Assembly (NCBI GenBank): GCA_024277065.1 | Contig: JAJRVY010000102.1 | Span: forward strand, 1-54,398 | Direction of reading: 5' to 3' | Length of the DNA: 54,398 nt | Source of the DNA: Planctomycetota bacterium | GTDB lineage: Bacteria > Planctomycetota > JAJSAM01 > JAJVHW01 | Shown here: positions 25,567 through 33,025 of the stretch, in pieces | Layout: each line of letters opens with the position of its first letter | Position numbering within the stretch: position 1 is the first letter of the stretch | Position numbers and translations under genes: made by a program | The notes under the pieces: generated by a model | Database searches by the model: none | Told to the model about the DNA's origin: nothing | Seen by the model: the letters and a program-made list of their open reading frames with translations, nothing else

Positions 25567-25905
25567 CTGCTGCCGAGCGAGTGCGCGGCCTCCAGCGGGC
25601 ATCGGTTCTCCGCGCAGGACATCGACGATCTCGTCCTCGCCGCAGCCGTCACCGAGGCGCGCGAGGCCGGCGGCGAGCTGAGTCTGGAGGCGCTGGACGC
25701 CGCCGCAGGGGGCGTGGTGGGGCTCGGATCGAGCGCGATGCTCTCCCCGTCCTCGGCGCTGGCACGCCTCGGAAGCAGGGCCAGCGCCATGGGGATGCAC
25801 TTCCAACAGGCCATGCAAAGGCAGTCCCAGCTCACGAACGTGCTCAGCAACATGTTGAAGCAGCGGCACAACGCCTCCATGTCGATCATCAACAACATGC
25901 GGTGA
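25567..25905 (+). CDS. Putative double-glycine precursor peptide exported by the NHLM system
   Basis: An open frame of 112 codons directly after the TolC stop. The ORF track shows only the part from 25714. The leader part reads RFSAQDIDDLVLAAAVTEAR and ends ELSLEALDAAAGG, which fits the double-glycine consensus LSxxELxxIxGG at L-12, S-11, L-7, A-4, G-2 and G-1. The predicted mature peptide is ~63 residues starting VVGLGSSAMLS; it has no cysteine and is rich in Met, Ser, Gln and Asn, with an amphipathic C-terminal helix. No ATG, GTG or TTG occurs in frame before the Gly-Gly; a CTG at 25567 or 25570 right after TGA is the best start, perhaps by termination-reinitiation. Context (C39-ABC, HlyD, TolC) supports export and killing or signalling roles, which are inference. 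Confidence 0.65.
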   Translation: MLPSECAASSGHRFSAQDIDDLVLAAAVTEAREAGGELSLEALDAAAGGVVGLGSSAMLSPSSALARLGSRASAMGMHFQQAMQRQSQLTNVLSNMLKQRHNASMSIINNMR

Positions 25906-26387
25906 TCGCCCGGGCCAGGTCGGCGCGGCAGCCGCTTGCAGATGCAATGCGCCGCGCCCGGCGCGCGGCGGCATCGATCCGCGTCTTCCGCAAGTCGCCG
26001 CGGACGACACCCGGGCCACTCGGGGATGCCCTGGCACGCTGGATCGACGGACATTCACTGGTCGCCGGGATGGACGACGAGTCCGCGCTGCTCGATGTCG
26101 CGCTGTCACCGGCGCCCGGCCTCGAGCGCATCCATCGCGCGCAGCCCACGGGCGACGGCTGGAACTCGACGTCACAACGGTTGCGCATCCGCGCGGGACT
26201 CTGCTGCGAGTCCGACGTCGATTCAGTGGCGGCCGAGATCGTCGGCCTGCTGGGCAACGGACGAACGCCCCGCGAGGCGCTCGCGGTGTTCGCAAAGCGT
26301 CACGTCATCTCCGTCGAGCCGTTCCTTCCGGGTCTGCCGGCTGCCCTCGCCAAACTCCTGGGCATGGGCGTGCTCACGCCGGGTTGA
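25902..26387 (+). CDS. 161-aa protein with PqqD/RRE-like winged-helix C-terminus
   Basis: The GTG start at 25902 overlaps the precursor stop (GTGA), so translation is coupled to the peptide. The first ~35 residues are basic. The middle (LARWIDGHSLVAGMDDESAL) is unassigned. Residues ~100-160 read DSVAAEIVGLLGNGRTPREA then a helix ending LAALAKLLGMGVL-like, the helix-turn-strand spacing of PqqD-type RiPP recognition elements (AxxIxxLLDGxRTxxEI...L..LxxxGLL). That would fit leader binding. No modifying enzyme (radical SAM, LanM, YcaO) is fused or adjacent, so it may be an immunity, chaperone or delivery factor instead. The track ORF begins 107 codons too early in a shadow region. Confidence 0.6.
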   Translation: MIARARSARQPLADAMRRARRAAASIRVFRKSPRTTPGPLGDALARWIDGHSLVAGMDDESALLDVALSPAPGLERIHRAQPTGDGWNSTSQRLRIRAGLCCESDVDSVAAEIVGLLGNGRTPREALAVFAKRHVISVEPFLPGLPAALAKLLGMGVLTPG

Positions 26388-26478
26388 GAGGAGCACGCGG
26401 CCATGGCACGCGCAGACCTCGGGTCCGGCGCCGTCCCGCAGGAACCGGCGCTCGTCGCCGGTGCGCGTGGGACGTCGA

Positions 26479-27207
26479 TCAGAAGTCCCACTCCGGCGCC
26501 GGGGCGGGCTCGCTCTTCTTCACGATCATCCCCGCGCCGACGGTCTGGTTCGTACTCTCTTCGATGAGGATGAAGGCACCTGTCGCGCGATTGGCCGAGT
26601 AGTCATCACAGAAGAGCGGCTTCTGCACGCGGATCAGGACACGACCGAGCTCGTTCAGATCGAGTTGATCGACGCCCTCGTCGCGATGGAGGGTGTTCAC
26701 GTCGATGCGGTAGCGCAGCACCTTGATGCGCGCCCGCACCTGCTTCGTCGTGTGACGCAGGAGGTACTTCTTCGCGGGGTCCATCTTGGAATCCGACATC
26801 CAGCAGACGGTGGCCTCGATCTCGTTCTCGATGCGCGGCACGTTCTGCGGGCGCACGATCATGTCGCCGCGACTCACGTCGATGTCGTCCTCTAGCGTGA
26901 GACAGACCGACTGCGGCGCGACAGCCGTGCGTAGATCCCCGTCGTACGTGACGATCGACGCCACCTTGCTGGTGATGCCCGACGGCAGGTGGACGACCTC
27001 GTCGCCGACCGACACGGCGCCGGACTCGATCTGCCCCATGTACCCGCGGAAGTCGTGCAGTTCGTCGGTCTGCGGACGGCTCACGTACTGCACCGGGAAA
27101 CGGAAGTCGATGAGGTTGCGGTCGAACGACGTCTCGAGGTTCTCGACGAGGTTGAGCAGTGTGCGGCCGTGATACCACGGCATCTTCTCGCCGCGCTCCA
27201 CCACCAT
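26479..27207 (-). CDS. cysN: Sulfate adenylyltransferase subunit 1, C-terminal part (interrupted cysN)
   Basis: Domains II and III of CysN (EF-Tu-like beta barrels): MPWYHGRTLLNLVENLE, LIDFRFPVQYVSRP, RGYMGQIESGAVSVGDEVV, LTLEDDIDVSRGDMIV and the C-terminal FILIEESTNQTVGAGMIV. ATG 27207 is the first start downstream of an in-frame TAG at 27307-27309; coding similarity runs continuously through the TAG (VDYS*ARFEEIR, then IPLSALNGDMV). As written, this half could be made only by reinitiation and would lack the GTPase domain. See the N-terminal entry for the operon. Confidence 0.85.
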   Translation of the reverse strand: MVVERGEKMPWYHGRTLLNLVENLETSFDRNLIDFRFPVQYVSRPQTDELHDFRGYMGQIESGAVSVGDEVVHLPSGITSKVASIVTYDGDLRTAVAPQSVCLTLEDDIDVSRGDMIVRPQNVPRIENEIEATVCWMSDSKMDPAKKYLLRHTTKQVRARIKVLRYRIDVNTLHRDEGVDQLDLNELGRVLIRVQKPLFCDDYSANRATGAFILIEESTNQTVGAGMIVKKSEPAPAPEWDF

Positions 27208-27306
27208 GTCGCCGTTCAGCGCGGACAGCGGGATGTAGCGGATGTCCCGCGCCTCGAGCTTGGCGGCCCACTCGCGGAACTCGCCACGGATCTCCTCGAA
27301 ACGCGC

Positions 27307-27831
27307 CTAGGAGTAGTCCACGAGATCCATCTTGTTGACGGCGATCACGAGGTGCGGGATGCCGAGCAGCGCGGAGATGAACGCGTGGCGCTTGGTCTGC
27401 GTCAGGATGCCGTTGCGGGCGTCCACGAGAATGATCGCGACCTCGGCCGTGCTGGCCCCGGTCACCATGTTGCGCGTGTACTGGATGTGGCCCGGCGTGT
27501 CGGCGACGATGAACGAGCGCCGCGGCGTCGAGAAGTAGCGGTACGCGACGTCGATCGTGATGCCCTGCTCGCGCTCGGCACGCAGGCCGTCGGTGATCAG
27601 CGCGAGGTCCACGCCCTCGCCGCCACGCCGGCGGTTCACGTCCTCGACATGTTCGAGCTGGTCCTCGAACACCGCCTTGGTGTCCACCAGCAGCCGCCCG
27701 AGCAGCGTGGACTTGCCGTCGTCCACGGAGCCGGCGGTGGCCATGCGCAGCAGCTCGATCTTGCGCCCGAAGACCGCCTGGGCGGCGTTCGGTGCGGCGT
27801 CCCGGGGGGGGCGGGCGGCGTTCGAGGGCAT
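27307..27831 (-). CDS. cysN: Sulfate adenylyltransferase subunit 1, N-terminal GTPase part (interrupted cysN)
   Basis: The regulatory GTPase of ATP sulfurylase, which couples GTP hydrolysis to formation of adenosine phosphosulfate. 174 residues from ATG 27831, which overlaps the cysD stop by one base (TGATG). G-motifs: P-loop [15 protein letters not shown], the switch region [27 protein letters not shown], and NKMD near the end. It terminates at an in-frame TAG after VDYS, a position usually held by Glu in CysN (DYSE..F). A GAG-to-TAG change explains this. Without the TAG the protein would be 450 aa, normal for a CysN without APS-kinase fusion. No cysC domain is present. Confidence 0.9.
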   Translation of the reverse strand: MPSNAARPPRDAAPNAAQAVFGRKIELLRMATAGSVDDGKSTLLGRLLVDTKAVFEDQLEHVEDVNRRRGGEGVDLALITDGLRAEREQGITIDVAYRYFSTPRRSFIVADTPGHIQYTRNMVTGASTAEVAIILVDARNGILTQTKRHAFISALLGIPHLVIAVNKMDLVDYS

Positions 27832-28736
27832 CAGAAGTAACCGTCCTTCTTCTTGTCTTCCATGGAGTCGGCGCCCTGATCGACGAGGCGCGTCTCGCGC
27901 TCGCTGCGCGTCGCCGTGAGGGCCTCGGCGACGATCTCCTCGAGCGTCGTGGCCGTTGACCGGATGGCGCCGGTGCAGGTCATGCAGCCGAGCGTGCGGA
28001 AGCGACAGACGATCTTCTGCGGCTTCTCGCCGGGCCGCAGGAGTCGCGTCTCCTGCGCCGACAGCAGGATGCCGCCGCGGTCCACGACCTCGCGCTCGGC
28101 GGCGAAGTACAGCGGAACGATCTCGATCTTCTCCTGGCGGATGTACTGCCAGATATCCGCCTCCGTCCAGTTGGACAGGGGGAAGACGCGGATCGACTCG
28201 CCCTCGTGGATGCGCGAGTTGTAGAGGTTCCAGAGTTCGGGCCGCTGGCGTTTGGGATCCCAGGCCCCGAATTCGTCGCGGAAGCTGAACACGCGCTCCT
28301 TGGCGCGCGAGCGCTCCTCCTCGCGACGGGCGCCGCCGATGGCCGCATCGAACGCGTGCTTCGCCAGGGCGGCCAGCAGCCCCTCGGTCTTGAGCGTCCG
28401 GGAGCAGTACGAGCACACGCGCGCCGGGTTCGAGAAGTCGGGCAGACGAGCGATGCCCGCCTCGTTCTTCTCGACGATCAGCCGGAACCCGCGCTCCCGC
28501 GCGACGCGCTCGCGGAACTCGTACATCTCCGGAAACTTGAGCCCCGTGTCCACGTGCAGCAGCGGGAACGGGATCGGACCGGGATGGAAGGCCTTCTCGG
28601 CCAGGCGCAGGAGAACGCTCGAGTCCTTCCCGACGGACCAGAGCATGACCGGGTTCTCGAAGCAGGCCGCGACCTCACGGATGATGTGGACCGACTCGGC
28701 CTCGAGCTGCTGCAGATGGGTGATCGTGTTCGACAT
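27831..28736 (-). CDS. cysD: Sulfate adenylyltransferase subunit 2
   Basis: Catalytic subunit making adenosine 5'-phosphosulfate from ATP and sulfate in assimilatory sulfur metabolism. 301 aa, the usual CysD length. PP-loop ATP-binding motif [18 protein letters not shown] near residue 33, then [20 protein letters not shown]. The substrate region reads [20 protein letters not shown], followed by [15 protein letters not shown] and [20 protein letters not shown]. It is the first gene of a cysDN pair with one-base overlap. The rest of the pathway (cysH/cysI) is not in this window. Confidence 0.96.
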   Translation of the reverse strand: MSNTITHLQQLEAESVHIIREVAACFENPVMLWSVGKDSSVLLRLAEKAFHPGPIPFPLLHVDTGLKFPEMYEFRERVARERGFRLIVEKNEAGIARLPDFSNPARVCSYCSRTLKTEGLLAALAKHAFDAAIGGARREEERSRAKERVFSFRDEFGAWDPKRQRPELWNLYNSRIHEGESIRVFPLSNWTEADIWQYIRQEKIEIVPLYFAAEREVVDRGGILLSAQETRLLRPGEKPQKIVCRFRTLGCMTCTGAIRSTATTLEEIVAEALTATRSERETRLVDQGADSMEDKKKDGYF

Positions 28737-29020
28737 TCAGGGCTTCCGCGTGTGTCGTCGCGTCATTCCGCGCGCACGGCGCGGGACCAAGCGGCGCAGC
28801 CTACCCCCGCGGCCTGCGCGTGTCAGACCTTGCGGGAGGGAAGACGCGAGCGAAGGGCCATGCGCCGACCTGCGCGCGGGCTCCGGACTTCGCGCGGCTG
28901 CGGCGGCGCTGCGGGGAGAATGGCCGCGACGGAGGCCCGTGACGAGGGGTCCCCCGAGAGACCGTTTCCCGGTGACGCGGCCACGATCGGCGCGATCCAC
29001 CCCGGCCCGGAGCCCGCATC

Positions 29021-29305
29021 ATGGACGACCTGCTTCGCTACAACGGCGCGGACTGGACGGGTTTCGTGCTCACGCTGCTCTCGCTGCACATGCTCGGTGA
29101 CCAGAAGCGCGCGGGCTTCGTGCTGGGCGCCGTCGCGTGCGTCGCCTGGGCGGCGTTCAGCGTGCAGGCCGGCAGCACCGCCACCCTCATCGCGAACATC
29201 GCCTTTCTGGGTCTCAACGTGCGCGGATGGGCGAAATGGCGGCCCGTGCCACGGGCACCAGGCGACGCGGAGGGCGCGGGCGGCCAAGGGCCCGCGCAGG
29301 AATAG
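29021..29305 (+). CDS. Small membrane protein (PnuC-like helices), C-terminus formed by a repeat element
   Basis: A 94-aa protein with three hydrophobic segments: WTGFVLTLLSLHMLGD, GFVLGAVACVAWAAFSV and TLIANIAFLGLNVRGW. The pattern resembles a fragment of PnuC-type transporters and small conserved planctomycete proteins; transport alone is unlikely at this size. The last residues (GQGPAQE) and the TAG stop lie inside the left inverted repeat of the 29287-29454 element, so the original C-terminus was probably replaced by insertion. Its own ribosome site is weak. Confidence 0.7.
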   Translation: MDDLLRYNGADWTGFVLTLLSLHMLGDQKRAGFVLGAVACVAWAAFSVQAGSTATLIANIAFLGLNVRGWAKWRPVPRAPGDAEGAGGQGPAQE

Positions 29306-29454
29306 GTTCGTAGGACCGAGGGCGAGCGAGGGCGGCGCGGGGCAAGGCGCCTCGACGACGCGACTCATCGCGGAGCCGAGTCGGGGAGGAGAGGCAACGC
29401 CGCCCCGCGTCGTCGCAGCCGGCCGAATCCCGAAGTTATTCCTGCGCGGGCCCT
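29287..29454. repeat. MITE-like element bounded by perfect 18-bp inverted repeats
   Basis: The outer arms AGGGCCCGCGCAGGAATA (29287-29304) and its exact reverse complement (29437-29454) enclose ~130 bases without a gene. The interior holds a smaller hairpin, CGACTC...GAGTCG near 29361-29378, and purine runs (GGGGAGGAGAGG). A diverged copy of the interior occurs at 32904-33000. It has no transposase and no evident target duplication. It could be a miniature mobile element or a REP-like structured RNA. It sits between a small membrane-protein gene, whose stop it supplies, and the coiled-coil gene at 29477. Confidence 0.65.
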
Positions 29455-29476
29455 ATCGTCTGATTCGGAGGACTTG

Positions 29477-29647
29477 ATGGACAAGCGTGCAAAGAAGCGG
29501 ATCCAGGGACTGCGAACGAAGATCGGCACGCTGCGCAAGAAGCTCGCGGGCGCGCAGCAGCAGGCCGACGACCCCGGCGAGGAGCAGGCCGTCCGCGACG
29601 AGATCGCCAAGTGCGAGGCCGAGATCGAGCGTCTCAAGAAGGGCTGA
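29477..29647 (+). CDS. 56-aa charged coiled-coil protein
   Basis: Too short for the track. ATG 29477 is preceded by GGAGG at the right spacing. The product is MDKRAKKRIQGLRTKIGTLR followed by a KKLAGAQQQADDP hinge and a second helix ending AEIERLKKG: two basic/acidic helices that should form a short antiparallel coiled coil. I have seen small proteins of this style repeatedly in planctomycete genomes, without known function. It is cytoplasmic, with no signal. It lies 22 bases after the inverted-repeat element, so the element probably contributes its 5' UTR. Confidence 0.7.
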   Translation: MDKRAKKRIQGLRTKIGTLRKKLAGAQQQADDPGEEQAVRDEIAKCEAEIERLKKG

Positions 29648-29811
29648 GCGCGCGGCCCGCCCCCGGCGGCCGTGCGCGCCGAGCCGCGATCGCGCACGAC
29701 CGCATCTCCGTTCGCACGTCGAACCGGATGACGACGCGGCGGCATCCCTACCATGGACGCGGCATCCCTCCCATGGAAGGGAGGGCGATCAGAGGCCGCC
29801 GTTCTCCAGAC

Positions 29812-30132
29812 ATGTCGGACTTCCTGCACTCGATCGAACCGGACACGCTCCTGGCGCATCACGAGTGGATGCGGCGGCTGGCCCGCCGTCTGGTGCTGGA
29901 CGACGCCGAGGCCGACGACGTGGTGCAGGAGGCGTGGCTGCGTGCCACGGAGCGGCCGCCCCGTGAAGCCGGCGCGCTGCGCGCCTGGCTCGCGACCGTG
30001 GTCAGAAACGCCGCCAGGCAACTCGCACGCGGCGAGAGCCGGCGTGGTCGCCGCGAATTCGCCGCGGCGCGCTCCGAGGCGCTCCCGCGACGTCCGAACT
30101 CGTGGCGCGCGCGGAGGCCAGGCGGCTCCTGA
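29812..30132 (+). CDS. ECF-like sigma factor, N-terminal part (region 2) before a frameshift
   Basis: Start MSDFLHSIEPDTLLAHHEW. Sigma-70 region 2 is clear: LARRLVLDDAEADDVVQEAWL, then ALRAWLATVVRNAARQLAR. The frame is lost after FAAARSEALP, and region 4 continues in the other frame (next entry). The change, near 30075-30090, equals loss of one base; GCGCTCCCGCGACG would restore APATSELVARAEARR if one base were added. The track ORF starts 67 codons too early. Confidence 0.75.
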   Translation: MSDFLHSIEPDTLLAHHEWMRRLARRLVLDDAEADDVVQEAWLRATERPPREAGALRAWLATVVRNAARQLARGESRRGRREFAAARSEALPRRPNSWRARRPGGS

Positions 30133-31637
30133 TGGACGCGACGCTGGCGCTCGCCGAACCCGGCCGCTCGACGATCCTGCTGCGCTTCTTCGAAGGCCTG
30201 CCGCCGCGCGAGATCGCCGCGCGCCAGCGCGTCCCGGTCGAGACGGTCCGCTCGCGCGTACGCCGCGCGCTCGCGGAGATCCGCAAGACGCTCGATCGCC
30301 GCGCCGGCGACCGCAGCGCGTGGGCCGTCGCGCTGCTGCCCCTTGCGGGCCCCGCGCTGCCCGGCGCCGCCCCGCCGGGTGAGCTGCCGATCGACGGTCC
30401 GGCGCCGGCTGCGCCCACCGCCGGACTCTTCGCCGTGGCCGCGGCCGTGGTGATCGTCGCCGTGGGCGGCGCCGCCGGATGGATCGCCGCCGCGACACGG
30501 CGGCCGGCGACGACTGCCACCGAGTTGCGCGACGCAATCGGGGACGAGCGCGCACGCACACGGGAGTTTGAACAGGTGACGTCGCGCACGGCAGCGCGGA
30601 CGCGCGCCCGCGACGCCGCGAACGCGCCACGGGCCGACGCCGCGGGCGGCACGCCAAGGGGAGCGCCGGCCATCGCGGCGCGCGCGGTGCCGGGCGCGGA
30701 TGCGGCGGCGCCTACGACCGACGCCCCCACGCCGTTCCCCGCATATCGCGCCGCGCTCGCGGGCGAGGACTGGGGCGCGGCCGGACGCGCGTTCGCGGCG
30801 CTCATCCGATCCGTGCGCCCGATCGCCGAGGCCGCCGCCGCGGATCGCCAGCCGTCACCCGAGGAGATCGGGACGCTGCAGGCGCGCAGCGGTCCGGTCG
30901 CGGCGCTGGCGCTGCGTCTCCAGGCACGCGGGGTGCCGGGCGCCATCCCCAATCTGGTCCTCGCGCACCCGGCGGTCCTCACGAACCTCCTGCCCCCGAC
31001 ACTGGCCGCCCTCGGCGAACCGCTGACCGCCGAGCAGCGCACGCGACTCATGCGCGCGGCATGGGACGGCGTGAGCGCCGTGGACAGTGCGCACGACACG
31101 CTCGGAGACGACGAGATCCTGTTGCGCCGCATGGCCGTCGAGGCGGCCGCCCTCGGCCCCTGGCTCGCCGCGGTGAACGACGTGCTGACGCAGAGGCAGC
31201 GCGCCGTGCTACGTCCCGAGCGCTTCCGCGGCCGCGCCGGCGTCGATCTCGTCTCCCCGGGCTTCCTGTGGCCGGCGCTCCCGCCGCGCGTCGAGGCACG
31301 CGCCGCCGAGGAGTACGTGCGCAAGGTCGAGTCCCTGCTGCTCGCACCGCAGTTCCCGGCAGGCACGCGTGCGCGGGACAACGCACGCGACATCCTCGAC
31401 ACGTGGGCGGCCGCGTTGCCGGCCGGCGCCTTCGCGGGCACGCGCTCGCCGCTCGACGCAAGCGGCTTCGCGCATGCCGAGCGTCTGGCATTCTGGGCGG
31501 CGCAGACCGCCGACCTGCTCGAGGCCCTGCGCGACGGCGCCGCCGAGACCCGCCGCCAGCGCGAGGCGCTCACGCGGCGGCTGATTCTGCTCATGCCGTT
31601 CCTCCCCGCGCAGTTGAACGGCGACCCGCCGCGATGA
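30102..31637 (+). CDS. ECF-like sigma factor, region 4 plus membrane segment and extracytoplasmic domain
   Basis: The true reading of this frame begins near 30084. Region 4 of the sigma factor is TILLRFFEGLPPREIAARQRVPVETVRSRVRRAL. After a Pro/Ala linker comes one transmembrane helix (LFAVAAAVVIVAVGGAAGWI) and ~390 residues outside the cytoplasm. The outer domain (from AALAGEDWGAAGRAFAALI) is paralogous to the protein encoded next (31634-32866): both share S.EEIG..Q...GP, A.RL.A.GVPG..., HPA...N and ALG.PL. So an ECF sigma factor is tethered to the membrane with its own sensor-like domain. Such C-terminal extensions are a known planctomycete trait. The stop overlaps the next start (ATGA). Confidence 0.8.
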   Translation: MARAEARRLLMDATLALAEPGRSTILLRFFEGLPPREIAARQRVPVETVRSRVRRALAEIRKTLDRRAGDRSAWAVALLPLAGPALPGAAPPGELPIDGPAPAAPTAGLFAVAAAVVIVAVGGAAGWIAAATRRPATTATELRDAIGDERARTREFEQVTSRTAARTRARDAANAPRADAAGGTPRGAPAIAARAVPGADAAAPTTDAPTPFPAYRAALAGEDWGAAGRAFAALIRSVRPIAEAAAADRQPSPEEIGTLQARSGPVAALALRLQARGVPGAIPNLVLAHPAVLTNLLPPTLAALGEPLTAEQRTRLMRAAWDGVSAVDSAHDTLGDDEILLRRMAVEAAALGPWLAAVNDVLTQRQRAVLRPERFRGRAGVDLVSPGFLWPALPPRVEARAAEEYVRKVESLLLAPQFPAGTRARDNARDILDTWAAALPAGAFAGTRSPLDASGFAHAERLAFWAAQTADLLEALRDGAAETRRQREALTRRLILLMPFLPAQLNGDPPR

Positions 31638-32866
31638 GGGCGGTGGCCGTCGCCTGCGCGCTCGGCCTGCTCGCGGCGAGCGCCGGCGCCGGCTGGATGC
31701 TGCGTTCGCCGGACGATCCGCCCGGCGACCTCTCGGCACTGCGGCTGGAGCTCGCCGAAGCGCGTGCGGACCGCGCGCGCGCGGGCGCGGCGGCCCACGA
31801 GGCACGGCAGCGGGCGCGGTCGGCGGAGCACAGCGCGGCGGTGTCGCGCAGCGAGCGGCCGACGACGCTCGCGGGTCGCGCCGACGCGACGCCCGCGGAC
31901 GCCGGCGGCGCCCCCGCGGTGACACCCGACGAGACCGCGGGCCGGCGTGCACGTGTCGCGCTCTACCCGCTGTACGCGTTCGACGACGCGGCCCCTGCGG
32001 TGCGCGACGCACTCGCCGCGACCGACTGGCCGGCGGTCGCGGAGAACCTCGCGGCGATGCTGCCGGTGGCGGACGAGATCGTCGGTGCACTCGCACGCGG
32101 AGAGCGACCGTCGGCGGAGTCCATCGGCCGCTCGCAAGAGCTCAACGGCCCACTGATCACGATCGCGATGCGACTCGAGGCGGCCGGCGTCCCGGGGACC
32201 GGCGCCAACGGCGCGTTCACGCATCCCGCGTTCATGAGCAACGCCATCGCGGCGAGCCTCGAGGCACTCGGCATGCCCCTCGACAGCGCGCAGCAGGCCG
32301 CCCTCGGGCACGTCGGCGCGGAGTTCGCGCGGCGCGAGAGACAGCGCGTCGCGGCCCGTACGGTTGACGCCGTGAAGCTCCGCCGCCTCGTCGAGGAGGC
32401 GGAGCAGAAACGCGACTACTTCGCGGCGGCGCGGGCTCTGCTCTCGGACGAGCAGAGGAACGCCCTCTGCCCTCCCGCCGTGCGCGGCCGCGTCGCTGCC
32501 GATCTCTTCTCCGAGGGTCTGGTCTGGGTGGGCCGCGCACAACCGCTGACGTACCGCGACGAAGCGCACCTCGCCGAGCTCATCGAGGCGCGACTCCTCG
32601 GCGACGCCGACGAGACCGCGCGCGGCGCGGCCCGCGACATCGTCGCGGCGTGGGTCGCCGCCCTGCCACGCGAGATCGTGGACCACCATGCCGATGCTCT
32701 CGACCGCGTCGGCATGGTCGATGCCGCGTACACCACGACCTGTGCACGCCATGTCGCGGCCCTGACGGAGACGCTCCTGCGCGACGGCGGCGTCAGCGCA
32801 GGTGCCGCAGCGCGGTTGCGCGACCTCGGCGGCACGGTCGTGCTGTTCCGCGCGCCCTCGGAGTGA
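31634..32866 (+). CDS. Exported protein paralogous to the sigma factor's outer domain
   Basis: A 410-aa protein. The ATG overlaps the sigma gene's stop (ATGA); the 601-aa track ORF upstream is shadow. N-terminal signal or anchor: VAVACALGLLAASAGAGW. A short coiled coil follows (LRLELAEARADRARAGAAAH), then a helical domain alignable by eye to the sigma protein's outer domain: DWPAVAENLAAMLPVADEI, SAESIGRSQELNGPLITIAM, LEAAGVPGTGANGAFTHPAF, ALGMPLDSAQQAALG. Co-expression of a membrane-bound sigma factor and a separate secreted copy of its domain suggests a ligand, decoy or dimer partner. No function is known to me. Confidence 0.75.
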   Translation: MRAVAVACALGLLAASAGAGWMLRSPDDPPGDLSALRLELAEARADRARAGAAAHEARQRARSAEHSAAVSRSERPTTLAGRADATPADAGGAPAVTPDETAGRRARVALYPLYAFDDAAPAVRDALAATDWPAVAENLAAMLPVADEIVGALARGERPSAESIGRSQELNGPLITIAMRLEAAGVPGTGANGAFTHPAFMSNAIAASLEALGMPLDSAQQAALGHVGAEFARRERQRVAARTVDAVKLRRLVEEAEQKRDYFAAARALLSDEQRNALCPPAVRGRVAADLFSEGLVWVGRAQPLTYRDEAHLAELIEARLLGDADETARGAARDIVAAWVAALPREIVDHHADALDRVGMVDAAYTTTCARHVAALTETLLRDGGVSAGAAARLRDLGGTVVLFRAPSE

Positions 32867-32903
32867 CGGCACCACCTCGCGACGGTTTTCTGTAGCATCG
32901 GCG

Positions 32904-33000
32904 CTCCGACGACGGCGACTCATTGCGAAGCCGCGTCGCGGAGGAGGCGCAACACAGCCCTGGACGGTCGCAGCTGGCGAATGGAGCAGTTGCTTCCGGA
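32904..33000 (+). repeat. Second, diverged copy of the element interior
   Basis: CGACGACGGCGACTCATTGCG... through GGTCGCAGCTGGCGAAT... aligns with 29352-29450 over ~95 bases at roughly 70-75% identity by hand count, including the CGACTCAT-N-GAAGCCG hairpin region and the GGAGGAG run. The 18-bp outer inverted repeats are absent here. It lies in the 5' leader of the selenoprotein-cytochrome operon. Confidence 0.6.
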
Positions 33001-33025
33001 CACGTCCACACGGGAGGCAGCGGCG

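Noticed and set aside
25714-25905. The 63-aa ORF as an independent gene starting at GTG 25714
   Set aside because: It begins exactly after the Gly-Gly site and good leader sequence lies upstream in the same frame, so it is better read as the mature part of a precursor.
25714-25905. Possible RebB/R-body-type protein (QQAMQRQSQL-like helix)
   Set aside because: Only a vague Gln/Met-rich helical resemblance; the characteristic RebB motifs are missing.
28737-29020. Riboswitch or leader RNA upstream of cysD
   Set aside because: No SAM- or T-box-like conserved sequence found; only generic GC-rich pairing.
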